Assembly (NCBI RefSeq): GCF_052857255.1
Contig: NC_135505.1
Span: 139,474,343 to 139,538,342, forward strand
Direction of reading: 5' to 3'
Source of the DNA: Amblyomma americanum
Lineage: Eukaryota; Arthropoda; Arachnida; Ixodida; Ixodidae
Length of the DNA stretch: 64,000 nucleotides
Both the position numbers and the translations under genes were made by a program. Shown here piece after piece: positions 10,660 through 23,600 of this stretch (position 1 is the stretch's first letter; each line of letters starts with the position of its first letter). The notes beneath the pieces were generated by a model. That model was not told the DNA's origin, ran no database searches, and saw only the letters and a list, made by a program, of their open reading frames with translations.

Positions 10660-12345
10660 AGATATTTTGTGTGCGCGCTTGAAGAGAAAACTAGGTGTTT
10701 TTCAGAGATAGTTGTGGACGCCACTTTTATCAGCGGTGTTGCTGTATGACAGGCCCGAAGACAGCAACGTCGGCATGATGATAAACAAGTAAATGCTACG
10801 AGACAGCGCTCGAAATTGTGATTACAGTCCTTTCTTAAAATAGGGAAGAGTTGCTTACTGTAAAGTTTCCACGACTGCTATTTCTCCTTTAGACCTGTTA
10901 ATTTATTAGAGAATGACCCTGCTGTTTCTTTTTTGTTTCTGCCAAGCATTCTTGAGCTACCTTCTGGTGGGGGGCGCTCTGCCCAGTATTACCTAATCCA
11001 CTTAGAACGTCGGTCTCTCTTCAGAATCAGTAGTTCATTCTAAACAAATAAATACCTGTACAACAACAAGGAAATTTATCGTCCATAAAACAAATGTAAC
11101 GTGTGTACGGAATGTCATGTTGATGTGCGACACGAATAATGTTCCAATAAACTTCATCATCCCCGCTTAACAAGCAGCGCCATGACTGTACATGAAATGG
11201 TGCATGCTACGGCGGGATGCGATAGCTTCGAGCCTAAGCAGCATTAATAATGCGAGAGCATTACTACGCTAAGTCGGCACCAGAAGTGTCCCCAAAATGT
11301 GTCGCCGGATGTGACGTCATCAGTTAGTTACGTCATCAGTCATATTCTAAACAGTGATGTGATGAAGTATATAAAGTCATCGACTAAACAAAATCTATTC
11401 AGAGTCATTAGCCACCGTGAATTAACAGCAATCGCTAATAACCGTAATTAATTAGCACTGCCGGTGGTACTAATTAACTGCACTAATTAACGATTTTAAT
11501 AAATGCGGATAAATAGTTTGGTGGATTTATGGGTTAATTAGTGAGACCTCGTGACGTCATAAAAGTGCGACGTCATCCATACGTCTGATGACGTCACGCC
11601 AACAAGCAATCAGTGTGCAGCAACATTAAAAAGCACACATCGTCGAGTGGTAGCATCGAAGATCAAAGAGTGGAGGTCGGATCTTAACGGAGTGGGTGAG
11701 AGTATGCGTAGAAAGGCGTCGACTAGGAGCCACCAACATCGCTGCAAGCGCTAATGCTTTCGCATTTCTCCAATGGAGCCTCCGCAGTGATCTCAGTTTT
11801 TAGGGTGTGTTCGCCAGTAATGGGGAGCTGGTCCGCAAGAAAGAACTTATCACACGAGCGCCCTCAAAAGATCAGAAAGTATTGGCTTCTAGCATTCGGA
11901 TGCACAGTAGCTGATCCTGTGCAGCTTTCTGATATCAGGCGAGTGGATCTGGAATCGGGGAGTTCAAGAATGAGGTCCTCATGAAAAAGAACGCCAGTGC
12001 CTCGATTTGCGGTTAAAAAAGAATCTGAACCATACATACAGCGTGTGTGCGTTCTGTCGAGGAGTTTGGCAGAGGCGCTGTATGGTGGGTGCATTCGAAA
12101 TTTCAGTATGCGTCGATAACGAACGTACTGAAAGGGTGTGCGGTAGAAGTCGCCGCACGATGAAACTGGCGAAGAATTATTTATTAGCAACGACAGTAAA
12201 ATCGATGCTAATGAATTTTACCGGCTATGCTAAGCAAAAAAATTTTCATTGCATTCTCTAGTGCCATTAAGTATGCTTCAGAAACTAACTTACGAGCGTG
12301 AGAGCGAGAGTCGCTTAAGGCTCTTAGGTGATCTGCAGATTCATT
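10660..12345. other. Spacer between genes 1 and 2 with TGACGTCA cluster
   Basis: There is no convincing coding frame. Between 11312 and 11596 three TGACGTCA palindromes and several partial ones flank an AT-rich core with repeated TAATTA. The rest is unremarkable. Confidence 0.5.
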
Positions 12346-12350
12346 TTTTT

Positions 12351-12519
12351 TTATTCCGGAGCCCTCCACTACGGCACCTCTCTCTTCCTTTCTTCTTTCA
12401 CTCCCTCCTTTATCCCTTCCCTTACGGCGCGGTCCAGGTGTCCAACGATGAGACAGATACTGCGTCATTTCCTTCCCCCCACCCCTCCCAAAAAAAAAAA
12501 CAATTATAAACCAATTCAT
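12351..12519 (+). mobile_element. Ruka-type SINE, 3' half
   Basis: Starts at the conserved TTATTCCGGAGCCCTCCACT and runs through the CT-rich block and GAGACAGATACTGCG to an A-rich end. The tRNA-like head is missing. Confidence 0.85.
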
Positions 12520-13365
12520 TTTTTTGTCAAATAAGAAATTGGTGTTACTAATTTACCAAAGCGCGTTATAGTTAAATATGACGACGCCAGTAAGGAGATG
12601 TGTTAGAATTCCGTCAGTAATTTTATTCAACAGTGCCCTATTATTTCTGCTGCTTCACCCTTTTAAATCGCATAAGTTTTCATCCAGAAACGCGCAAAAA
12701 TCATCATTATTGACACAGAATGGTTTGACGGCTTGCAGACGCGCCTGGTTGATTACAAATTAGAGTAAAGATGGTTACTCAATCTAGGTAAGTAGGTGAT
12801 CTCTGAAACTAGATGTAATTGATGAACAGTGCTGTACCGCTCTCGTTGCATTCGATCGTGTAGGCTTATACGAAAGTGATATTCATGAAAATAAAACGAT
12901 GGCTTCCTGTGGCCATGCGATCTAATTTGAAACGTTTGTCACTGTCCAAGTTACTAACACTGCCGAGGAGATCGTTCGTTCTTTACGTATGTTCAACCTG
13001 AAGCAAGTTAATCTTAGCTGACAAGTAAAGCCACCTGTTTTGGAAACTAAAATAACACAGGTCTTCTCCCAATAATAATGTGTGTGCTGGTACACGCAAA
13101 ATTATTTTAGTTCAATCATTCGAAGGTGCGTCTATGTGCTGAGGTGTATTCACAGATGTCCTTTAGTGAACTCTAAGCCTTTCACGATATTTTTGGTTGC
13201 CGAAGCTTATAATGCTGGGTGCGTTAGATGAGCAGAAAATAAAAAAAGCCTGGAGATCCTTCAACAGTTATGAGCCTGTCTTGTGGTGACCATCTGTTTT
13301 TTTCTATTAACTTTTATCTGCCATATTCATGAGAGCACGGGGCCTGTACATCAACTGCACTCCTT
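12520..13365. other. Spacer, nothing recognised
   Basis: AT-leaning sequence without a long open frame, known repeat or obvious signal. Confidence 0.4.
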
Positions 13366-13377
13366 CCAAACGCCATG

Positions 13378-13799
<422 letters not shown>

Positions 13800-13811
13800 C
13801 CAAACGCCATG

Positions 13812-15117
13812 CCGTTGTCGATGATCTCGAGTAACTATGAGTTGGGCGACCTCCATAGCTACCCAAAATATGGCCAGTTTGGGGCCACATTGTAACAAAG
13901 CGACTAAGGCCTTGTGCGTGTACGAGTTTTTTTCGTGTCCTTCTTTAATGCAGTTCTTACGCGTTGTAGGTTACACGAGTCCACAGTGCATCAAGGATTG
14001 TATGTGACGAAAATTAAAAGGTATGCTTTAAAGCATGATTAGAAGTCTTAAATGGTCTTTTGCATACAGTATTTTGCAGCATCGCTAAAGCAGATATTTA
14101 GTTTAGCGCGCTTCATATAACTTTGCTCGGAAGACATTAATGTATATGTTGACGGAGCCTACTGGCGTATTTGTTACTAAGATGCGCTGCGAACTTTCAT
14201 TGACTTGTAAAGGGAAGTTTATTGTACAGTGTAAACAAACAAAACGATGTATATACACACTCATGGTTGAGGGCACAACAAATGCATACAGAACGGGAGG
14301 CCACCGAAAAAAATATACAGTGACCTTATTTTTAACACACTCTACATGTCACAAGTGAATGTTGCGGAAAATTTTAAGTTTTATTTTTCCGAAAATATCT
14401 AGAGTGCTAAGGTCTCTACACAAGTGGTCTGGCTTCCAAGGACATCACAATGAACCATCATTGTACAGGTATCACATATATGCAAATGACATTTCAGTGA
14501 ACAAGTCGTGGTTTCTACACTGCGCCATTTCCTTTACACAAAAAACCAATTATTACACGAGCTGGCTTAAAGCAGCTTCATTATGCGCTTAAGTGGAATA
14601 TAAGGAAGGAAAAAATGAGCAACATTCGCCAAACTTCCTAATACGGAAGGATGGGCGTGGACACCCCTCTATCGCTAACAACAATGAACCTTGTTGACCA
14701 GCGGTGGAGGAAGGCCTCCTCACCCAGCACGACGAGTTCTTCGTTCAATTGTTTCAGCATCAAAGTTCTAAGGCGGTACATTAAAGTAAATGTCGCAGAA
14801 ACTAATCAGACACCGCAGACTGTCACTGATATTGCGTGCGACGCGATCGCCATTAAAGCCGCAGTTGCAAAAGTCTGCGCTCTGACATGAGGCAGTGCTC
14901 CCGCTCTTGCAACCAAAACATGTAGCGAGCCTCGCAGCACTTCGTTCCGTCCCAGTGAGGATCAACTTCCTCTGAATAATTTCAGATTTTTTTAACAGGC
15001 TGAACGTCACTGGCATGCGGAAGTAATATTTTGAAGCAAACAGCTTCACTACGCTAGGTAAAGCAGTCGCAGCGCAGGCCGCAGGATGACCTTGAACGAC
15101 CTTCAGCCCAACTATTA
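13812..15117. other. Spacer, nothing recognised
   Basis: Several short open frames (for example 14140-14358 and 14651-14890), none with recognisable domains or splice context. I see no repeat family here. Confidence 0.4.
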
Positions 15118-15450
15118 TCCCTCTTTGCGGCGCGGTTCGGGTGTCCACCGACATATGTGTGAGAATTACTGCCCCATTTCCTTTCCTCAAAACCAGGGTT
15201 CGAACCCGACCACGGCGGCTGCGTTTTTATGGAGTCAAAACGCTAAGGCGCCCGTGTGCTGCGCGAAGTCAGTGCACGTTAATGATCCCCAGGTGGTCGA
15301 AATTATTCCGGAGCCCTCCACTACGGCAGCTTTCTTCCTTTCGTCTTTCACTCCCTCCTTTATCCCTTCCCTTACGGCGCGGTTCAGGTGTCCAAAGATA
15401 TATGAGACAGATACTGCGCCATTTCCTTTCCCCACAAAACCAATTAATAT
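15118..15450 (+). mobile_element. Two joined Ruka-type SINE pieces
   Basis: A 3' fragment (15118-15192) runs straight into a second copy that begins at the B box (GGGTTCGAACCCGACC) and is complete to its CCAATTAATATTATT end. The result is a head-to-tail dimer lacking the A box. Confidence 0.85.
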
Positions 15451-15453
15451 TAT

Positions 15454-15599
15454 TATCGAGAAACTAATCAAAAAGCTCTGAGAGCAGTAGCAACAGTTCA
15501 AATGAAAAAAAGCAAGCAGCTCTTGTTGCCATTTGAACAAAATTAGTGAAGGCAAATTGTCTGGAACTTTCTCTGTGTGAATTTTTTTGCATCAATGTT
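15454..15599 (+). repeat. 146-bp direct repeat, left copy
   Basis: TATCGAGAAACTAATCAAAA to TGCATCAAT recurs at 16427-16572 in the same orientation with only a few differences. Confidence 0.85.
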
Positions 15600-16426
15600 T
15601 AAAGCGAAAGCTTTATTGCCCGTAAACTCGCGATTTCGCCATGGCGGTACTCCATGGAGGCACGTGACGTCACAACGCGCGCCTCTCCGCGGAAGGTTAC
15701 TGCGCTTCGCGCGCTCGCCGCGCCATCTGGCATGACGTCACACCGCTCGCCGCCGCCGCCGTTTGGTAGGACGTGACACCGCGTTCCTCGTCGTTTCCCT
15801 CGCCTTCTCTCGCTTCGACAGCTGCGTCGCATGCGTGATAAGGTGTCACATGATTGAAAAGGAGAGCTGGCGTGCGCCGCAACCACAGTTGAGGCGACAG
15901 TATGGACGGCGACAATTCTGTTAAGCAGGAGGAGGCCTGTAATCGACAGCGGAAAGAGATTAAGAGGAAACGAATCGCGTAAGAAACAGACGAACAGCGC
16001 TCCGAACGACTGGCTAAACGCCGCTGCGAATATGCCGCCGCGAGACAGGCACGTTTAACGTCTGGTGTCTGGACCGCTAGCAGCAGCGATAGCAGCCGGA
16101 GGAGACCTGAGTGCTGCTTCACTGAAGACGTCCCGTGATGAACGATGGAATGCGACCAAGAGACTTAGCGGCGGGCTCAAGAAACCAAAGATCAACGTGC
16201 CGTTAACCTAGAGAATATGCGTAAGAGTGACGCGACCCCTTCAATCCTTGGATAGCCTCGGCGCTGAAACCAAACATGGACCTACAGGTCATACTGGACG
16301 TTTATGAATGTGCTTCAGATGTTGTGGAATATGTGAACAAGGCCAACCGGGGAGTTTCACACTTGCTTTCGCTAGATATATCCTGGCATAGCCGAGCTAA
16401 GCCACTGCCGTTTTTTTTTATACTTC
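15600..16426 (+). mobile_element. Internally deleted Helitron fragment
   Basis: A GC-rich leader with two TGACGTCA sites precedes an ATG at 15902. The frame encodes a basic region with ETDEQRSERLAKRRCEYAA, like the STPR-type repeats at the N-terminus of many arthropod Helitron proteins, but is interrupted by a TAA at about 15979. From 16261 another frame reads NMDLQVILDVYECASDVVEY followed by VNKANRGVSHLL. This resembles the 'D.Q.VLD.Y....YI..YI.K..RG.S' block next to the Helitron Rep domain. Most of Rep and all of the helicase are missing. Confidence 0.65.
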
Positions 16427-16572
16427 TATCGAGAAACTAATCAAAAAGCTCTCGGAGCAGTAGCAACAGTTCAAATGGAAAAAGCAAGCAGCTCTTGTTG
16501 CCATTTGAACAAAATTAGTGAAGGCAAATTGTCTGGAAGTTTCTCTGCGTGAATTTTTCTTGCATCAATTTT
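16427..16572 (+). repeat. 146-bp direct repeat, right copy
   Basis: Partner of 15454-15599. The 827 bases between them hold the Helitron fragment. Confidence 0.85.
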
Positions 16573-17048
16573 TCCAAGTCAATTGCCACATGTCTTTTTT
16601 TAAAGAACTCTGGGTTGTTAGGTGTAGCTCTCGGAAAATAGGCAATCAGAAAAACAATCTTAATTTACTCTGGCTGTTTAACGACAACAACCGCCATGTT
16701 GACCCCTAGTGAGCAGTTCACGAACCTTTTGATTTTGAGCTCCAAATGATGCTGCAGAGTGGACTGGCGGCTTGTGCTCTTTATGGAAAGGACATGAGGT
16801 GTTTGCATTTAATCACTTTTACTTTGTGCACAAGGTGCTCGACAAAGAAGAAAGGCCGGCTTGGCTATTACATCCCAATGTATCGTGAAATAATGAGAAC
16901 ATATGAGTGTTATCAATTTTCTGACGGAAATGCAAAGCAAGAAAGTCCTTAGCAAGCGGTGTTGATGCCCTTTTTGGAGCTTTATTTGAACCAAACGAGA
17001 TTGGGAATTTACAAAAGTGCTAAGGCAGTCCTCTTCTAGTTTTCCGCA

Positions 17049-17599
17049 ATGCCTGTATTCAGTCATATAGCCTTGTGCCTCTGGGTTATTGCGAGCAGCG
17101 TCAGTACTTTTGGCCAAAAAAGTAAGTTCTGCGCACGACGCCGTAATGTTTTCTTAAGAAGGGCAAAAAAAAAAAAACAAATAAGCTTTGGTTTAAGCTT
17201 CAGGAACTAATTGTAACTTAAAGGCGCTGAGAACCAATTCGTGCACTATTTTGCTGTGTAAAGAGCGCTTCTATGGGTTTCTCTGGTTATGTTGATGTTT
17301 GTCCTGCAGCGGGAGCCTAGAAAACGGTAGATGGAGCATTGCGTTTGCCCGGGTTCGAACCCGACCGCGGCGGCTGCGTTTTTATAGAGGAAAAACGCTA
17401 AGGCGCCCGTGTGCTGTGCGATGTCAGTGCACGTTAATGATCCCCAGGTGGTCAAAATTATTCCGGAGCCCTCCACTACGGCACCTCTCTCTTCCTTTCT
17501 TCTTTCACTCCCTCCTTTATGCCTTTCCTTACGGCGCGGTTCAGGTGTCCAACGACATATGAGACAGATACTGCGCCATTTCCGTTCCGCGCAAAACCA

Positions 17600-17671
<72 letters not shown>

Positions 17672-20600
17672 GCGTTTGACGGAAGGAAGTGGAAGAGTAG
17701 GCAGCAGCGGCCAAACTGGTGGTCATAAAGGAAGAGGTGAATAAAAAGGCTTTGAAAGTCACTGCTCCTGAAAAGAATACAATGGTTGCTCGTTGAGAAG
17801 AAAATGTTGTTTGTCTAGAACCTTGCCTTGTTGCCTGTGTACAGTCACAGGTAGGATAACAAAGCCTATGCTTTGGCGATCAAACTCTTCTGATGCGTTA
17901 CTTAGTGAGAGGTAATCGTTGTTTGATACTCGTGCTTTCAGAGGGAGCTGGTGTGCTTGAGTATAAAGGTATTAAACTTTTCTGTTCCCGTTCCGCAACG
18001 TTCGGAATGCCGAAGCGTGGTCCATAATATTCTGTCCACGCCTGTACGTGCATGATAACAACTAGAGTGAAAAAGTGAACTGGCCTCTAGTTGTCATAGA
18101 AAACCACTGGCACCTGAACTGTCAGCCAGCAAAGAAGGGAAAAAGGTGCATAAGTCGAGAAAAGTTGTATGAGGAGAATGGCGGACATGGTAACGTTTAG
18201 TAAAGTGGGTCAGTTTAACGGAGCAATCTACTAACTAAATTCACCGCACAGCTGCTCGCGGTGGGAGGTGTCATAATATACCAACGCTAGCAGAGTGTAG
18301 ACGCAACTGCGCAGGTTGACGGGAGGAAGAATTGCACATCTTCACTTCGCAGTGAACTTGATTTTCTGTGCGCTACTGAGTAATTACAGTGGAGAAAAAT
18401 TAGCTCAAATAACCGATCCCTAGAGCGGCGGAGTGGCAACTTGGGCGCTGCGACTCATGAACAAAAACATAACGAGAGGACCAGGACATTCCCAGCCATC
18501 AATCTTGAGTGTAGTTCGAATGACCGTCATCGTCTGCAAGCAATTATTATCGTTTTTTTTTTCGTGCGAAACGGTTGTCGGTGATTCCTACTGTAGAAGT
18601 TTGGGCAAGCTGGTGTGACATTGCTTTTTCAGTAGCGCAAGGGACAAAGGACGAGGCAAGTGCACAGACGCAGGTTTCCGCCATCGTGTGGCAAGCACTA
18701 CACGGGACAAACTGGTCGTTGCCTCAACGACCGGCTGCGTGAACATAACAACGTGAGCAACACCGCATCCCGTCACCTTGGCATTCATTGCAAAGACTGC
18801 ACAGAGGAAAGAAAAAAAGAACATGAAAGCGCCGTGTTATCCAATTTTCAGTCAGTGCCGCGTGCTGTGAGATAATCGAACAAAAATCACTCGTGAAATC
18901 ATTCAAGCCCATGAAATCCATTAATGCGTAAGCGTTGCTTCAATAGCTCTGTCTGCAAAATAATAATATTAATTGTTTTTTTGGGGAAAGGATATGGCGC
19001 AGTATCTGTCTCATATATCGTTGGACACCTGAACCGCGCCGTAAGGGAAGGGATAAGGCAGGGAGTGAAAGAGGAAAGGAAGAAGGAGGTGCCATAGTGG
19101 AGGGCTCCGGAATAATTTCGACCACCTGGGGATCTTTAACGTGCACTGACATAGCACAGCACACGGGCGCCTTAGCGTTTTTCCTCCATAAAAACGCAGC
19201 CGCCGCGGTCGGGTAAAAGAACTGCGTTTTCTTGATGAGAATATAAAAAATTGGCGGTGGTTTAGCTCTGGTTAAACCTGGAGTGACGCGATAGCTACAG
19301 CTTGCCAAGTTTAACTTGGTCACGGGACCAACCACGTGACGAACCACGTGATCAGCCATGGCGCCGCGTGGCCAGCAGATGCTCCGAACCACGTGACCAA
19401 ACACGTAGCAACGTGGTGGCGCAGCCACAGGGCGGCGGCTGGTCTTGTGCCACTGTAGCCCTGTGCTCAGGAATTGTCATTCTCGCCATTTTGTGTATCT
19501 ATTTTATGTATCTCTCTTTTTTCATTTGAGATTGGTTGACACTGTATTTAAGGATTGAAAATGGCCTCAATAATACCAGTTGTAAGTTCAGCGACGTGTC
19601 TGTGCGTTTGTCTCGTCCTTTGTCTCTTGTGCTCCTGCAAAAGCGATTCCTACTAGCCTTCTTTATTCCCTAACACGCACCACTAACGCAGTGTATGCCC
19701 TAAGGCAGGGTCAGACCACTAACAAGAGTGTTTCGAAAGTGTACAGGTAAAGTCGCGAACATGCAGATCAGATGTTTTCGACTGAAAAACTATTGCAAGA
19801 CACGTTTTCTACCCGCCGCGGTGGCTCAGTGGTTAGGGCGCTCGGCTACTGAGCCGGAGTTCCCGGGTTCGAACCCGACCGCGGCGGCTGCGTTTCGATG
19901 GAGGCGAAGCGCTAAGGCACCCGTGTGCTGTGCGATGTCAGTGAACGTTAAAGATCCTCAGGTGGTCGAAATTATTCCGGAGCCCTCCACTACGGCACCT
20001 CATTGTTCCTTTCTTCTTTCACTCCCTCTCTTATCCCTTCCCTTACGGCACGGTTCAGCTGTCCAACGATGTAAGACAGGTACTTCGCCATTTCCTTTCC
20101 CCGAAAAAACCGAACCAAACCCTTTCCTCTCTCTCCTGGGCGGCGGAGGGCCGAGGGTGAGCAGCAGGTCCAGCCCGAGCCGGATCCCCATCAACTCCGC
20201 CGTGATGGAGGAGCCCAGGAAGGTTGCGTGTTGCTGGCTGTGCAGTCGCAGGGCGCTCTCCCCTTTCTATCTCTCTCTCTCAGTTCCCCTCCCCACCCCT
20301 AGCGCAGCATACTGGGCGTCGCATAGTTAACCTCCCTGCCTTTCCGTTCATTTCGTTCTCTCTCTCTCTCTAGAAGTCTTTCCTTTTATGTTCAATCAGA
20401 CACCGCAGCCGTCTCCTATACCTCTGCGCCATAGTCCAACAACACACGAGAGGCCGTAGTGCACTGACACGGTTTTAATGCGCTTCGGATAATTTCAGAT
20501 CACTTGGGGCTCTTTAACGTGAACTGATATCGCACAAACCACAGGCTTTTTTGCGTTTCTCCCACATCGCAATGCGGCCGCCGCGGTCGGGATGCATTTA

Positions 20601-23600
20601 ATATATGAACGCTTGATTTGAGTGACAGCATTTAGTGAATGAGCAGCGAGATAAGTTGGTGCATGCGCAGAACAACTACAATCTGGAACGAACATGAGTG
20701 CGTGCAGTTAATTTGAGCTTGCGCCTGCAATGAACACTGACATACCACAGCACATAAATGTTTGTGCATTTCGCCTCCATCGAAATGCTTCCGCCGTGAA
20801 GGCGATTCGAACCCGCGGCTTTGTGCTCAGCAACAAAAATTTGCGACCACTGCCACTTTAAGAACACGTCCTTTTCTTCTTTTTTTTTTTTAGGAGCGGA
20901 TCGACGATCCAAAGGAATAGGCACAGGCGTTACTGTCCACGCAAAGGTCCTATACGATGACACGTTTCCGCAACGGGAAAATTCAGGCGTTGAAAATGGA
21001 GGGCTTATGCAAACTCCGAGTTTAGAAGACTTGAAAGAGTTATTCCAAAAGGTAAGATGTGTCTTGATGTGTATTACCTCTTGTCAAGGTTACTGTACGG
21101 AAAAATACTTAACAGTGCCTCCTTCTTATGATAACCAAAATATCATTGCTCTTCGCTTTTTAAACATTTGGCCCGACGAACTGCAATGCCCTAAAACTAT
21201 TCTGCAACCCAGAAAAATTATAATCTGTTGGGATCGTCAGCCACCGCTAGTGCACAGGAGAGAGTGACAGAGATGTCTGTACGTTTTTGTCATTCAGGAA
21301 AGCGCGATAAAAAAAAAAAACTCGGACACTGGAACTCATAGGCGCCGCGTTGTTCGCGTTTCTTTCCATCGCGACAGTACATTTTTGTGACTGACACCCT
21401 AAGCTGCCGTTACATAACGGGGATGGTGTGGCTCTTCCCTTATTTTCAACTCCACATGCAGTTTCTTATCACTTTTTACGTAAGTTTAAGAGTTTAAGAT
21501 TTACGTTATTCCTTTTGCTTATGATTGCTCCCGTGCATATCTAGTTTAACTGCACGAGGCTTTTCCTAAACGACTTTCCGCCAGGCAACGCTTCTACTTC
21601 GATGTTGGCGAGAAAGTTAAGATGAAACGACACACACCGATCAGCATTAAGCGGCGCGAAAGATATTTTTCTCTTTTATTTACTTTTCTTGCCTGTATTT
21701 ACTTGTTATGCCTGTATAAATAAGCCTGTGGTGCAGGCAGAGGCTTATTATTTTTCAATATTTTTAGCTTTCCCCAACCTCATATACGTATAAATAAGGT
21801 ATTATTCAAAAGCCTTACTTTAAGTGCAGGCCAGAAAGAGGGGGAAGTTGGTATGTAAGGCCCGACAACTACTTACCGACCGGAAGTATACTGATTGTTC
21901 TTATTTTCTTCTGTAGCGGTGTGATAACAACGATCTTTATTTTTTACGGGCAGGGGCGCTCAAAATTTATACGTGCGTGGACTAAAGACAGTAAACGCGA
22001 TGTTTATGTCGGTTTCTCGTAACGATATGCTATCTACATTGCGGTGCTTATATACATTACAGTTGTAATTAAGGTGTGTGTAGATAGTGCCGCACATCCT
22101 CAAAATCTGTAAATGTATGTTATGAAACTGCTATTAGGGTGACGCCCTGAGTCACAACCTTTCCTTTTTCATTTAGGTTGAAGAAACTTTTAAGAGGTAC
22201 TCGGTGATGGCTAAAATTACCGTTGAGAACGTTACTAAGGTGAGGACTGATTTCCTATAATCGCTGCGCTGCCTTCAGGGTTACGGCATTGCATTCGTGT
22301 ACACGATATGCCGCTTTTGTACATCTCTTATAGATAAGTTTTTTTTTATAACGCACGGAAATTAGAACCGTACGTGAGATGAAGACATGCAAAAGCCAAA
22401 CATGAAAATAAAAGGAACTGATCGATAGCCTTCAATGACTGCATTCGCCAGCGCGCGTACCTGGTGTAGGGCTTTGCAAAAAAAAAACACGCATCAATAA
22501 GCTAGAGAATAACATTAAACCATACGGTTATAGTCGCCTTGCACGCAAAGTTAGTGGCATAAAGAGCGCACATCATGATTGATAAAAAAATGGTGGCGGA
22601 TAAATGTGAGATACCGGCAGCTGTAACTTGACGAACGTGTTGCATAAGGCTGTGCGTAAGGAGACTGGCTCGGATGCGACAGTTATCTGTTCAGGCACAA
22701 AATATAAGTTGAGCTATACTGCAACAGTATTCTGACAGGACGATCCAAACACCATCCACAGACACTTGAAGTTTGATCATGTGCGAACAGTGGAACAATG
22801 AATGCTGAAATATCATTTAAAAAATCATGCTCATTGGAGATGTGAACATGCGCATGCTTCGGACGTTTTTTAGAACGGAAATCTTTCTGTCATGTTCGAT
22901 GGATCGAGAAATTATCTTGATGGTCCAAAGACGCTGGAAAAGCTCAAAAAGTACGGACAGCAGCAAGCTGCAACGAATGACACTGTTTTCTTCCTTTTCA
23001 CTGCGTAAGTATATGCTGCACTTGGGTTATTTTCATGGCAAATTATCATAAAATGTAACGTCCATAACCGTAAACGTAAAGAGTTTCATGAAAAGATATT
23101 CAAATTTTTGGACACTCCAGGTTATCTTGTGTTAGGAAACAGGGCTGCTATAAATTAAGGAACAAACTATTTTGCGAGTATTATATTAAGATTTCTTTTC
23201 GCTTAATTTTCACTGGTCAGCCACCTACCTAGGATACCAAAGGTGAACAACGCAGTTAGTTGTTAAGCTCTCGATCATGGCATTATAAGTTATAGCATAG
23301 CGCGATCCGATACCGTGATCCTCTTTTGTAGGGCACCACTGCGAATGCGTAGATCGCCTTGAGGGCGCCAGATGGCGCCATGTACCTGGCCAGCTGCGCG
23401 CATCCCTATCGCGTCGGAACCAATCAGCGCGTGCCCACTGGCGGGGCGCTGAAGCGGATCAGGGTAGAGGATCGAAGATCGCGGTAGGCTATAACTGTCT
23501 AATATTCCTTCGCTATTTGCTATTTATTATCATTTTTCTCTGCTTTATCTTGACCAGAAATAAGTGTAAAGGCTTGTGGCGATTATACTATGATTTGGCA

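Noticed and set aside
19728..20330. 200-codon frame with the recurring peptide NAKAPVCCAMSVHVKDPQ
   Set aside because: The same peptide appears wherever a Ruka-type SINE occurs, in several frames. It is a repeat by-product, not a protein family.
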